A stretch of 64,000 nt of DNA from Allacma fusca (taxonomy: Eukaryota; Arthropoda; Collembola; Symphypleona; Sminthuridae), in the NCBI GenBank assembly GCA_947179485.1, contig OX359249.1, positions 1,736,001-1,800,000 on the forward strand, given 5' to 3'. Of this stretch, positions 1 to 9,891 are shown piece after piece (position 1 is the first letter of the stretch; every line of letters starts with the position of its first letter). The notes below the pieces were generated by a model. That model did not search any database, was not told the DNA's origin, and saw nothing but the letters and a program-made list of their open reading frames with translations. Both the position numbers and the translations under genes were made by a program.

Positions 1-70
1 TGTTCATGTTTAAAAACCTTTAATAGGAAGGGACATTTAGTTTAATTTTTTGGTGTCTAAAAGAAAAATA

Positions 71-178
71 TTAAATTTTTTTGTCATAATCGATACTCCC
101 GTCATGAGCAACTTCTTCAATTTTTCGTCTCTCAATTTCACCAGGACCAGGAACAGGTGGATCGTTGTCTCCGGAGGT
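71..178 (-). CDS. Possible terminal exon of an unknown gene
   Basis: An open frame of 35 codons ends at TAA (73-71). It reads GDNDPPVPGPGEIERRKIEE and then VAHDGSIDYDKKI. The composition (charged helix, proline-rich start, acidic-Tyr end) looks like a real C-terminus. There is no convincing splice acceptor at its left border (CCGGAG is the only AG, after a partly pyrimidine-rich stretch), and the frame closes at a TGA just before it. It does not look like part of the ABCG gene. I do not recognise the protein; chance or a fossil fragment is possible. Confidence 0.3.
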   Translation of the reverse strand, partial: TSGDNDPPVPGPGEIERRKIEEVAHDGSIDYDKKI

Positions 179-2695
179 TCAGGGTTTTATTAAAGGAAGC
201 CAAGCAGAATGCCTGACATGGCCTACTATTTAGGGAGTAATTTATTCATATTAATATCAGAGCAGCAGGTGTATAAATTTTAAAGTAAGATCTGTGGTAT
301 CACAAAAAAATCTGTCATTTTTACAAAAAAAAAAAGTCCTTGTTCCGTCCATAAATCATTTATTTTGAGCATGTGAAAGCAAATTGCTCTTACTTGCTAC
401 TTAGGCCTCAAGTTGCAGTTTGACGAACCCAGCCTTTGTAAATGTGAGCAAGTTAAGAGTAACCCTGTGTTAGAGCTCCTCTAATGATCCCATACTACAA
501 GATGAATGAGTATCTATAGCCAATTTGGAGAATAATACATACAACTACTTCTTCAACACTTGACTTTTCCCTGCAGCAGTCGTCGAACGACTGCCGTACT
601 AGATCCTATACATAAGCTCCTTATCGTGGAAACAACACAGCAAAACTTTTTATAGGTAATTGGCTCAAGTAAAGGGCGTAACCCCAGTCCTGTAACTACA
701 CACACAATATTTTGCTCAACATTTCAACCCAAATCACCAGTTTTATTTAACTTCCAATCACACAATCGTTTCCATTACTTCATAGAGAGATATAAATCAC
801 CAAGAGACTTTTACAATCAAAATAGAAATAAAATGTTCCAATAGGCTTCAATGCTTCAGAGGAAAATAAAAATACAGATGCTAGAGTACATAATGTATGA
901 ATCCATATCTACCTATGAGCACTGCTTCAAATCCCTTTCTTTTTATGCATTATCGCTTATCACCAGCAATTACACGACCAGAAAGGTAATTGTTCCAGTA
1001 AAAGGGGAAAATTGGAAATTAAAATCGGCTCTGCTAATTAATCAATGAATCATTTAAATTAAACAGTCATTCAAATTGTAGAGTTTAAAATAATAACTTC
1101 AATTAGAATAAAATTATTAGTCCCTTCTACTGAATGCCATAAAATCCAGTATAAATTTAACAAAACCTGGTGTATTACTAAGGAAAACTCTCTTTAAGAG
1201 CACCCCCCTACCCAAAGATATTATGTCATTCCTATAAGTGGGATGCCCGTTTCCATTTCAGGGGAAATTATTATTAATCCAATGGCAAACAGAAATGTGT
1301 TCAAATATGTTTGCCTTCCAGAGAAAATGCTCTTGTGTACGGATCTCTTACTCTCTAATACAGAGTTGGCTCACGAGGGTATTTCTCAACCATCAAAGTG
1401 CAAATGGGTTCTCGCTAGAATTCCAACGTCATTTTGTGTCGCATGATGCAAGAATCCTCCGCTACAGTTCCTTGTACTTTTAACCTTGAAAGACTTGAAA
1501 GATCCGAAAAGATGAGATATGGTATACAGTCGACTCTCTCTACATAAGACTATTTACAGCAGCACTTCCTCATGCAACACACGGATATATTTTCCTATAA
1601 GATTCCATTTCTAAAAGCTATACAGTAGATTACCCTTTAAGGACATCCTCCTTATATATAATGCCACAAAATTCATGCTAATAGGGTATCGTTGTGAGAG
1701 TCGATTCTAGATTGAATTGGTGGAGTTGTATTAAAATATAATAACTAAATAAATACATAATTATTATAACTATAAATAGAATGACTGTCTGGTTATTAAA
1801 GAGGATGCAAGATGAACATCTGTTTTTTAATTCGCGCCTGTTCACTTGCCATGATAGTATGATGCAATTCAAATAATGACGCTATCAAAGTTCAATACAC
1901 ATTCTAATTCAATGCCACATAATTGTTTTCGTTATAAAGTCCTGCATTTAATATAATTTAAAATTTTCTCAGAGATCAGTATCGGTGATAGCTTTAGAGC
2001 CTCTGAATGTTTCTTTATTCGCTGAGGAAACTTGAAATATATGAATTATCATCGACGGCCCCTCAAAGTAAAAACTAATAGAGCAATGACCCGGTATATT
2101 CCCCATATAAGTAACAACACACAACTGTTTCGCAGGAAATGATTCTGGAAAAACAAGAAGTGATGGAGGAGCAGCATAAAAACTCAAGTACAAAAAAAAA
2201 TGCAAAAACTATGGTGACTAAAACTATAAACTAGCAATGTTTCAACTCGCCCATTACATTTTTGTTAAAGTAAGAATGTGGACAGAGGTGAGACCTCAAA
2301 ATATAAAACAACTTTCGGCTTCAGTACCGAGTATTTTGGATAATACAGTATCATGCAGTAATATTCTCACTACAAGTATGTAACTCCATGAGAAGCAGTA
2401 TTTGTCCCTTATCCGGCAGGTTTTTATAAGCTTTAAATTAAAACTGGGATAAAGGGGAATGTGTCCAAATATTTACAATTTTGCTCCTATAGCTAAGGAT
2501 AGTAAAAGAGCACATTGTACCAAGTAGTGACTGTCAACTGTCCTTTCATTCAAAATTCTTTTTTTCTGTGTAATCTCATTATAATAGAACCCTTGATAAG
2601 AGCATTGCTTCTACGGGAGGGGGGACATTTTGTGCACGTTCCCCTTCACCAGTGATATTTTTTCTTTCTGAACATGCCGATGTAAGGGACAAGTT
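179..2695. other. Non-coding stretch downstream of the ABCG gene
   Basis: AT-rich sequence with no frame I can support. It holds decayed pieces of the CAGT-ACTCTC-TATAAG element family (near 1180-1210 and 1525-1650). The 3' UTR of the ABCG gene probably lies here. A TTTATT (minus-strand AATAAA) at 2014-2019 is one possible polyadenylation signal, but nothing else supports it. Confidence 0.5.
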
Positions 2696-2779
2696 TTACT
2701 TCCTTCGGAGGTACATCATAGTAATTAATAATAAATAGATTACAGTAATGTCTTTCGTCTCTGGACTAGGATTTTGAGC
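2696..2779 (-). CDS. ABCG gene, possible last coding exon
   Basis: Spliced after exon 11 in phase 0 at GAAAAG, this reads AQNPSPETKDITVIYLLLI and then TMMYLRRK and stop. It is a short hydrophobic helix with a basic tail, like the end of ABCG proteins. The 77-base intron matches the small introns elsewhere in the gene. The acceptor lacks a good pyrimidine tract and the helix is shorter than usual. A competing acceptor at CCTAG (exon 2765-2646) gives a hydrophilic 39-residue tail in another frame. The true end could also lie outside this stretch. Confidence 0.42.
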   Translation of the reverse strand, partial: AQNPSPETKDITVIYLLLITMMYLRRK

Positions 2780-5700
2780 CTTTTCGTAGGTAACCATTTC
2801 GATGGAAAAAGCCCCATTGCATTTTAAAAGGGTCGATGGATGAAAAATAATTTTACCTCATAGTCGTAGAACTTCAGAACCTCTTTGCCAGTTGTGAGCA
2901 ATCCAAGCCCATCTTGAACATGATCAACACCTTCCCACTGAATTGCCAAAAGGTTCTCCAGCGCGTAGAAGTCACTGGACAAATACCTCAAGTAATTTAA
3001 AGGTGTTGGTAGATTTCTGTCGTAAAATTGATTTTAAGTTTGTTGAATGATTTTAATAAGGAAACCGTATTACGAGTGCATTGATTATTATAGGGTTCGC
3101 CCAAACACACCTAACGCATACAACTTGAGCATGATTTCATTACGGACTTCTCAAACTCTTGTTACAGTAAAACATATCGTTATGTATATAAAGTATCCGT
3201 TTATAAAAGATTTCTCGTTACTCGGAACGCATTTACTCGGGTCCAACGTCCATTTACACGTACAAAAAAATATACTGTCCCTTCCAAATCCCTCACAAGA
3301 AGATTTTACTGCAGGGATATGTAACGGCAGGATCCGTTCATAAACGGATTCTCTTCTTCCAGAAAACAAACGTATTTACTGGGTGCTCTACACTGACATT
3401 TATGTGGCATCTACACTATACATTTACACCATAATCAGGGATTTATAGTTCATTCTACAAAAATCTCCGACCCTTGAGTTTCCCTTAAAACAAGGTGTGA
3501 TCTATTATCTGTATATATTAATTTTAGTTTATCTGGCCATTAATGATTTACAAGGGAATGGAGATTGTTGTCCTTCATAAGCAGTTTCTTAAGCACTGTG
3601 TCAATGGATAGCTTAACCGAGTTAAAGCCTTCCATGTACAGTCGACTCTCTCTATAACAGCTTTCCCTGTAATTAGGAACACTTTATATTATGAGTAACG
3701 ACGCGTTTGAGATTTTCCCAAGAGTATGTTTTTAAACGTTAAATTATTATTACACACTTTTCAGGACATATAACTAAAATTCAAGCCGATGGGGTTGGGT
3801 TATTATGAGGATTTTACATCCAATAGAAACCTCTAGGCAGGGGTCGGATTTTTGTAAATCTCCCTGGAAGATCGTTTCTAAATTTCCCTGCTGGATCAAA
3901 TGTCTCTACAGGGAGGTCCTCAACAATTTCAAAAATCCTTGCAGAAAAAAAAAGTCAATGATTTTCAAATCCTTGCTGGAAAAAGGTCAACGATTTTCAA
4001 AATCCCTGCTGGCAAAAATAATTTCACTACAAGACGTCAAAACCCTGTCAAGTAAGTTCAACCAATCTAAAAATCCCTGTTTGCCTAACAAATTTCCCTG
4101 AAACACGCCAACAAATTTGAAAATCCCTGCCAAAAAAAAGATCAAAGGAATTTAAAATTCCTGTTCTCAAAAACGAATCCCTTCCCTTTGAGATTTTCCC
4201 TGCCATAAATATTTTTTCCCCAGGAAGAATCTTCCCGTCTTCCCACAAAAATCCGACTCCTTCCTCTAGGAAAAACCAGACAAGCTTACTTGTCATCAAC
4301 AAAAAATCCACAAAACAATAAAAATGGGACCATGGTTAAAATAGAGTTGATTACGGCTAACTGGACGCTGCCTGACAGGTACGAGACCGCCACACCTGAA
4401 AGTAGATAGGAAAAAAATGTACAATGCCAAAAACTCTAGAACGAAATGATGTAAATTGCTCACCTGCTGCAGCTCCTATATTGGAACAGATACACATTGT
4501 AATCATGTGATATCCCAATCGCCATACTGGTCCAGACAAGCCCGCAATGTAGTAAACGATTGGGAAGAAAAAGAAGGTCAGTGCTGTGAATCCAATTATT
4601 TCTTGCAGGGACCTTCCCATATAGCAGGATACTAATGAGTACATCCCATTCCAGTGCTCTCTCATCAGTAGGGGGATTTCATCAGGTAGAGTCTGCTTAT
4701 CAGGACAATTTTATCAGATTTTGAAATCTCGCATACTCTTGCTACCCCAAACCCACCTTGAAAGAGCATGGTATCCATACGGGGAAAAATGTAAGGCACC
4801 ATCCCCTACAGCGTCAGGACTTTTCCTTTTATAACAGCATTCCAATACAAAAGTCAAATTTTGTTCTTCCATGGGCTTTTACATAGCGAATCCTTCCGTG
4901 TAGATAGTCAAAATACAAATCCGTAAATATAAAAGGAAAATAACCCAAACTTTATATAGTTGAGACAAGGGACTTAAAGTCTACCCCTGAGGATTACAGT
5001 TCCTTTCAAACAGTAATTATGTAGTAGAATCTCGTTAAAAGGGATGGGCTTAGGACAGATTTTTCGTAACGGATCACCTCGATCCTGCCTTTCATGTAAT
5101 TGCACAATCCTTATGAAGCAGCATGGAATGGGGAAGACGTGGGTTTTTTTAAAAGGAAATCTCTTTCCTTTGCGAATCCCTTTTAAAGAATTTGACTAGT
5201 TTGACTCTCTCTATTACAGCCCCAGCACCCATCAATCGAGCATACTCTTAGTACTGAATGCTCTTGTATTAATAGAAATCACATTGTGGGAGCTGTGAAT
5301 GTTCCCAAATAGACAAAATGCTCTCTGCTCCCTTGTAGCAAGAGTACACTGCACGGAGACTTGAGTATACTGCATTACAAATCATGCATACCGAAGCGAT
5401 CACGTACGTCGGTAGTATCATCTGTATCAACATGGCCACCATGATTATCCCAGTGACGCTGCCCACTCCTGGCAAATCCAGTTCCACTTGCAAAACCGAC
5501 AATCCCAAAAATAACCCTAGGCACTACAAATGCGTTTTCATGATTATTCTATAGAAACACAATTTCATCCTGCACTCATAATTCTATCAGTCACTTACTG
5601 CAAACATGAAGGTTTGACCAAGAAATGAACTCGGATCTCGAAATTGGAATCTGCAAAACCTGACGAATAGTGTGGAAAATTGAACAAAACAGCTTGCTTC

Positions 5701-8700
5701 GTATTTGCTTGACTTCTGCACCCCTTTAATCAATTGCTCCATTTGCGGTGCGTTGTCACTGAGTTTCTTAAGCTCGTTCTGTAGATTATAAAATTTCTCA
5801 AGCAATTTTTCAAAGAGGATGTGAGGCCGCATTTTTTAGGAGGTGGGGAAATCCACCAGGAACCAAATGTTTTTAAATTTCATTAGAGAATGTTTTTATA
5901 AGTGTTGTTGCCGCAAAGTTTTTCAAAAAATATGATGGTGAATCTGTTTGTAAATTACCCGTAATTCCTCATAATCCTCCGAGCGTGCAAATGCCAATGA
6001 AATTTCGTTGCATCTATGTCTACATTCTTCGGCATGGTCCGGGACGATGGCTAAGGTTTGTATATAATAATCTGCTGGGTTGTAGGTCGCTGGGCACTCG
6101 TAACCTAAATTTGAAAAAAATTTCAATGCCCCAAGCCGATCCCCGGAGTACGCCAGACGACCTTCAGTAAGGAAGTAGAGATGGTCGAAAGATTTGAACA
6201 CCTCAGTTGAAGGCTGGTGAATGGTGCAAATGACCAGTTTCCCACGGCCCGCCATCTTCTTCAATATGTCCACCAACATTTTAGCCATAAAACTGTCTAG
6301 ACCGGACGTGGGCTCATCGCAGAACAGAATGCTAGGGTCGGTCAATATCTATTCAATTGACTCACAATGAACGATTTATAACATTATACTAGACTAAGGA
6401 TCAAGGTTTCACCCTTTAAGTAATTCTGTCTGTGAGGATGTAAATTCCTTCATGTGAACCCGAATCTCATTTCTTTTTACGAATAATATCGGAGGAAAGC
6501 AGAGTCATTCTGCTCAGTAGGATAAAAATCTACTTTAATCTCCCTACAAGAGCATCCCTAACAGTAATTACATAAATTATCAATTTCAATCATACAACTG
6601 CGTGATCTCTATATTAAGAGAAAAATCCGCATTGTTAGACGGGGATAGAATAAATTCTCTTGTCCTTTGTAGCGCGAGTACTCTGTAACATTCAGTTTCA
6701 TTGAATGCAAAATAGACTACAGTTACATTTCGTTCCCAATGGATTTAAGTTTACAAATTTTGTAGATACTATTCCTTATAAGCTGTTTTTTAAGACATGT
6801 GCTCAAGCATCATATCATGGGGTGGACTAAACACACGTCCCTCTTAACCCATGGTACTGCCATCACTGCCTTTTCAAGTTCAACGTACAATTCATTCGTT
6901 TAACTTCAAGTATAAAATTTATTTCGTACCTGAGCTTGAATTTAGTTCATTTTTATCTTGATTTTTTAAAACTGAGTTGCACGAAACAAATTACATGAGT
7001 TATTGTTTTAAACTCTCAAAGCATTACATACAATGAATACATTCATTCCGTGCAGACTGTCTCAAGTCGAGACTGAAATCACACAGTGGGTTTAGAAAAG
7101 ATACAGCTAAATTTTTAATGTTGACACGCCTTCTAATCAAGACGCCAGTTTGGCAAAAGTCCAGTTTAAGACCAACTTTTCTTAGTTTTTCATGGAAATT
7201 TCCACCAATTTCCAAGGAAGTCTAAGATTAGACAATTATCTGGACTTGTTGAGACAATTTCCCAGATAATTCAAAGGTCAATATCGAGGGACAAAGTGTC
7301 CAGGACAATCTGTCCCAGTGTTTTGACCTTCGCCCTAACATTTTCTACTTTTAAATACTGACGAGAATGAGTCCTAAACTAATAGTTTCATACTTCCGAT
7401 GCAAACGTAAGTCGTTTCTTCTCTCCACCAGAAATTCCTTTGGAAAGGATCCCTCCGATGTAGACATCTTTCACGTGCCAGAGTCCCACCTAAAGGATTT
7501 CATAATCTTCAGTATCCATACCGGAATTTAACTACTGCCTCTGGTTCATTTGACATGTGATTATAAATAGGATCTGTGAATAACAATATTTAAATCACTA
7601 GGTAATAAAATCTCGTTATAAGGATCTGAAGGCACTCCCTGTTATAAGGGATTAATGGGATGCATTTACTCCACCCCACGCAGAGCTTAAGACACTGTTT
7701 GGTAAGGAAGGTTTTTTAGGGCAAATTGTCCCTTCCGAATAACGAGATTTTACTGTAGAGTTAGAAAAACTACGAACATCACGCAAAGCTTCGTCCACTC
7801 TTTGTGCCCTCTGCTTCATAGACATGCCCCGAGGAAGCCGAAGAGTGGCAGAAAACATTAAATGTTCCCGACAACTGAGGGCATTCGGTAGTAAGTCATC
7901 TTGCTGCAGATATCCCGACACAGCGGACATAACCTCTGGTCCAATTGGGACGCCATTGATACATCGGTCCCCTGACACTTTCACCTGGCGTTGATTCCGG
8001 AAATTGAGGGTGTTCAGCAGCGTTGTCTTTCCTGCACATTACCAAGTTTCGTCAAATTATACCCCAACTTAGTTATGGACGATACCCATATGAAATACAA
8101 TCCACACCCCTTAACACACGACCTCACTTAAACTATTTCAAAACTGGATTCTCAAATCAGCTCCATCTGGTATAACTTCAAAATTAATTTATCCAACAAT
8201 ACTCTACAAAATTAAAAGGAGGAAAATTGAAAGCTTACGATTCTAAATGATATTTAGCATCTAAACGTCAGCAAGGACGACTTGCAGAGTCCCTTAATTC
8301 GAAAAAGCACCAACTTGAGCCACGTCTAAATTTTAAAACAAACCATAGGTTTTACAGTTTTGGCGGTTGTACGATGAGAAATTGCCCCGAACTACGATAT
8401 GTGACCCCGAATTAAACAATATGACCCGCGTTGGCGACTCAATAAAACTCAACTCGACACACACAATGGACTCATTCTTTCTTGATTTTGCACATTCACT
8501 TGCATCTTGTCCAACCATGTGTGGATTCTGTTGATGGTTGTTGAGGACAGTGAGGGACAGTGAGGGTTAGGTTAGTTTAGGCTGGAAATTGGTGCTGTGA
8601 CATTGATGGCCTCGAAGAGGCCTTCATAGTCACAATGGCTCAATTTCCAGCTCTAAACTAACCTAAGCTGAACGACGGGTTAGGTTTCAAACGCGACAAC

Positions 8701-9891
8701 TCCAAATGGGGTCAATTATGATGCTGGGCTACATATCGTAGTTCGGGGTCACTTATCGTAGTTCGGAAAGTTGACTTTCCTTCCCCTGAATCCTCACCCT
8801 TCCATCGAAGGCCATCCTTTCCTCCGACCCTTAGCTTTGTTCATTGTGAGTTGGGCCACTTATCATAGTTCGGAAAGTTGACTTTTTGGGCCACTTATCG
8901 TAGTTGCCCCCTTTTGGAGATGATATGACTCAGAAAATTCACCTGCCAGCAAAAACGTTACAACACTGAGCTATTTATACATCCTGGGATCATTACAGTG
9001 GTGGCTTTTAAGATAAGAATCGTGGGTTGGGAAAATCTAGAAAATTGCTCTGAATAAAAAAAAAACTCATCGGCGGCATTTAAAATGTATACTACTTGTA
9101 ATGCCTTTTAACAGGTTGGAGGGAGGAAGCGCATTACGTTTGAAAAAAATGTTTGACGTCATAATATTCCCTAATTGTATTTTTATAACTTTTAAATTAC
9201 TGCTTGCTTATAAGTATTAAATTGTTAGAAATTTCCCTTCAATTTTATTTCAAAAAGAAAGGTTGGAATTTGGTAGGGGCTTGAATTAAGGAACTCTGCC
9301 AGTTGTAGTTATTACAGATTAGCCGGCGATCTGGAAGTTGTTCATATAACAAGTGGGTGTCTTTTGTGAGTGAGAATATATTTCTATGTAATTATTTATT
9401 TACAATAAAGAAATAGTGAAGGATCTTTTTACCTGCACCACTGCCACCCATTAGAGCCCACAGTTCCCCCGACTTGCAAACTCCGGACACTATTGATTAA
9501 TAATTTCTTTATATTTGTTTTATGAGCCACTAGAATTTATTTTTACGAGGGTATAGCTCACAGCTCCGTATAATTGGAATGTGCTTTACAGCCGCCAGTT
9601 CTGGCCGCTCTTTCCAACATTTCCAACGCCGATTTTTCACCGGCACCTCCGCACTCAGGTTGCTCCAGGAGTAAGAAAAGTCACCAGTTAGTCTACGTTT
9701 CCCAGTTTCCGGCTCAGGTCGTGCTGGCTCAGTGTCAACAGACTGCCAAATATGAAATCTGAATGTATTTTATTGAAAATGAGAAATGTGCCGGTTATTT
9801 TTAATGATTTTTTTACCATTCCAGGGATCCCAGCAACAGCATCACTAGGGTCGTTGGTGATGCTTGCATCATCATGTCCTATTTCACTCAT
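2696..9891 (-). CDS. ABCG half-transporter (White/Scarlet-like), whole gene model
   Basis: This is a multi-exon gene. The joined exons (9817-9891, 9562-9742, 9433-9489, 7778-8031, 7394-7489, 5959-6348, 5599-5778, 5371-5523, 4464-4692, 4290-4395, 2857-3016, plus an uncertain last exon) give 627 residues before the last exon. Every junction between exons 1 and 11 keeps phase, and most introns of 68-75 bases recur, which supports the model. The order is nucleotide-binding domain first (Walker A near residues 100-107, signature ISGGE near 208-212, Walker B Asp232-Glu233, H-loop His265), then about six membrane helices. That is the reverse order typical of ABCG proteins. ABCG half-transporters work as dimers and move pigment precursors, sterols or lipids across membranes. 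The stretch NPADYYIQTLAIVP resembles the White/Scarlet branch. The substrate cannot be told from sequence. The length fits the family (roughly 600-690 residues). Confidence 0.93.
2857..3016 (-). CDS. ABCG gene, coding exon 11 (external loop before last span)
   Basis: The acceptor ACGACAG gives one base plus 53 codons. The exon reads NLPTPLNYLRYLSSDFYALE, then NLLAIQWEGV, and ends GKEVLKFYDYE before donor GTAAAA. This aligns by pattern with the ABCG segment Y-L-x-Y-x-S-x-x-x-Y-x-x-E-x-L...G-x-x-V-L that precedes the last membrane helix. No cysteines are present in this part of the loop, although many relatives carry some here. Confidence 0.88.
3855..4240. repeat. Decayed tandem repeat in ABCG intron 10
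   Basis: About ten degenerate units of roughly 30-40 bases share the cores AAATCCCTGCTGG and GTCAACGATTTTCAAA. Copies are clearest around 3950-4020 and 4065-4135. The repeat fills much of the intron between ABCG exons 10 and 11 and stops about 50 bases short of exon 10. It reads through as a false open frame on the minus strand. Confidence 0.75.
4290..4395 (-). CDS. ABCG gene, coding exon 10 (fifth membrane span)
   Basis: This 106-base exon has an acceptor CTACTTTCAG and donor GTAAGC. It reads VAVSYLSGSVQLAV, then ILTMVPFLLFCGFFVDD. It corresponds to the P-x-x-x-x-P-F-x-L-F-x-G-F-F region of ABCG proteins, where the pore-lining span 5 meets the external loop. Two bases at each end complete Gly and Lys codons with the neighbouring exons. 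It was too short to stand out as an open frame and was found from the family pattern and phase. Confidence 0.9.
4464..4692 (-). CDS. ABCG gene, coding exon 9 (third and fourth membrane spans)
   Basis: This exon starts TLPDEIPLLMREHWNGMY, matching the conserved E-x-P-x-F-x-R-E-x-x-x-x-x-Y motif of ABCG proteins. It continues with YMGRSLQEI, a hydrophobic span (GFTALTFFFFPIVYYIAGL) and a second one (YHMITMCICSNIGAAA). It begins in phase 0 after AAGCAG and ends with one base before a strong GTGAGC donor. Confidence 0.93.
5371..5523 (-). CDS. ABCG gene, coding exon 8 (first and second membrane spans)
   Basis: Fifty-one codons in phase 0 read CLGLFLGLSVLQVELDLPG and then a second hydrophobic run, IIMVAMLIQMILPTYVIASV. 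The pattern L-F-L-G...G-V-x-S-x-x-G matches the end of span 1 and the start of span 2 of White-type proteins. The acceptor is CATTTGTAG. The donor is GTATAC. Confidence 0.86.
5599..5778 (-). CDS. ABCG gene, coding exon 7 (linker to membrane domain)
   Basis: Sixty codons in phase 0 lead from a polar, charged linker (NELKKLSDNAPQMEQL) into FVQFSTLFVRFCRFQFRDP. The latter is the amphipathic connecting helix that precedes the first membrane span in ABCG proteins (compare W-x-Q-F-x-x-L-x-x-R). The acceptor is ATAATCTACAG and the donor is GTAAGT. Confidence 0.88.
5959..6348 (-). CDS. ABCG gene, coding exon 6 (Walker B, D-loop, H-loop)
   Basis: This exon of 130 codons starts ILTDPSILFCDEPTSGLDSF (Walker B with catalytic Glu, then the D-loop) and contains VICTIHQPSTE (H-loop His). 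It continues with FDHLYFLTEGRLAYSGD and the ABCG-family stretch CPATYNPADYYIQTLAIVP. The acceptor is TTGAATAG. The frame-keeping donor is GTAATT after CGG. All residues needed for ATP hydrolysis are present, so the NBD looks functional. Confidence 0.95.
7394..7489 (-). CDS. ABCG gene, coding exon 5 (ABC signature)
   Basis: Thirty-two codons in phase 0 at both ends encode GLWHVKDVYIGG and then LSKGISGGEKKRLTFASE. ISGGE is the ABC signature (C-loop) in the form typical of ABCG proteins and contacts ATP across the dimer. The acceptor is ATCCTTTAG and the donor is GTATGA. Confidence 0.94.
7603..7757. mobile_element. Short inverted-repeat element (MITE-like) in ABCG intron 4
   Basis: The ends match as inverted repeats: AAAATCTCGTTAT at the left (7607-7619) and its complement at the right (7741-7753). 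The body is about 155 bases with no coding capacity. The right end lies about 20 bases from the exon 4 splice donor. Related ends occur elsewhere in the window (for example near 5027-5045), so it looks like one copy of a dispersed non-autonomous DNA transposon family. Confidence 0.6.
7778..8031 (-). CDS. ABCG gene, coding exon 4 (end of Walker A, Q-loop)
   Basis: This exon completes Walker A (KTTLLNTLNFRNQ) and runs through the Q-loop (SGYLQQDDLLPNALSCREHL) into a helix with RLPRGMSMKQRAQRVDEAL. The acceptor is TGTGCAG. The donor that keeps the frame into exon 5 is GTTCGT after a GAT codon. It has T at +3, so it is weaker than the other donors in this gene, but no other donor nearby gives the conserved junction D-V-G-L. 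A small inverted-repeat element sits about 20 bases inside the following intron. Confidence 0.92.
8385..8748. mobile_element. Foldback element with 18-bp perfect terminal inverted repeats, ABCG intron 3
   Basis: CCCCGAACTACGATATGT at 8385-8402 is exactly inverted at 8731-8748. Nested inside is a second imperfect inverted repeat at about 8563-8660, centred on GGCCTCGAAGAGGCC, with arms containing GGTTAGTTTAGGCTGGAAATT and its near complement. Further direct copies of CACTTATCGTAGTTCGG follow at about 8750 and 8851-8905. The structure suggests a non-autonomous foldback transposon. No coding frame is seen. Confidence 0.7.
9433..9489 (-). CDS. ABCG gene, coding exon 3 (most of Walker A)
   Basis: This 57-base exon reads SGVCKSGELWALMGGSGA and splits the second-last glycine codon of Walker A with exon 4. 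The joined P-loop is GGSGAGKTT, which binds the ATP phosphates. The donor is GTAAAA and the acceptor ends CAATAG. The family pattern N-V-S-G-x-x-x-x-G-E-L-x-A-x-M-G-x-S-G-A-G-K-T is matched closely. Confidence 0.93.
9562..9742 (-). CDS. ABCG gene, coding exon 2
   Basis: The acceptor follows a pyrimidine-rich stretch ending TTTGGCAG and the exon starts in phase 0. It reads 60 residues, including the motif FSYSWSNLSAEVPVK and KHIPIIRS. This is the first beta strand that precedes Walker A in ABCG proteins (compare the usual W-x-N-L-x-x-x-V pattern). It ends at a strong donor, GTGAGC, leaving one base (T) that completes a Leu codon with exon 3. A basic, Trp- and Cys-containing insert (NRRWKCWKERPE) sits in the loop before the strand leading to Walker A; its effect is unknown. 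Confidence 0.88.
9817..9891 (-). CDS. ABCG gene, coding exon 1 (start codon)
   Basis: This exon encodes 25 residues beginning MSEIGHDDASITND, from ATG (9891-9889) to a donor GTAAAA after an ATG codon (phase 0). It is a polar, acidic cytoplasmic N-terminus without a signal peptide, as expected for ABCG proteins. I chose this start because the donor is good, the phase matches exon 2 and the intron is only 74 bases. A further upstream non-coding exon is possible and not visible to me. Confidence 0.75.

Noticed and set aside
4048-4311. 87-codon minus-strand frame between ABCG exons
   Set aside because: Its repeated Phe-Leu-Gly-Lys pattern is simply the tandem repeat in intron 10 translated; the real exon 10 overlaps only its edge, in another frame.
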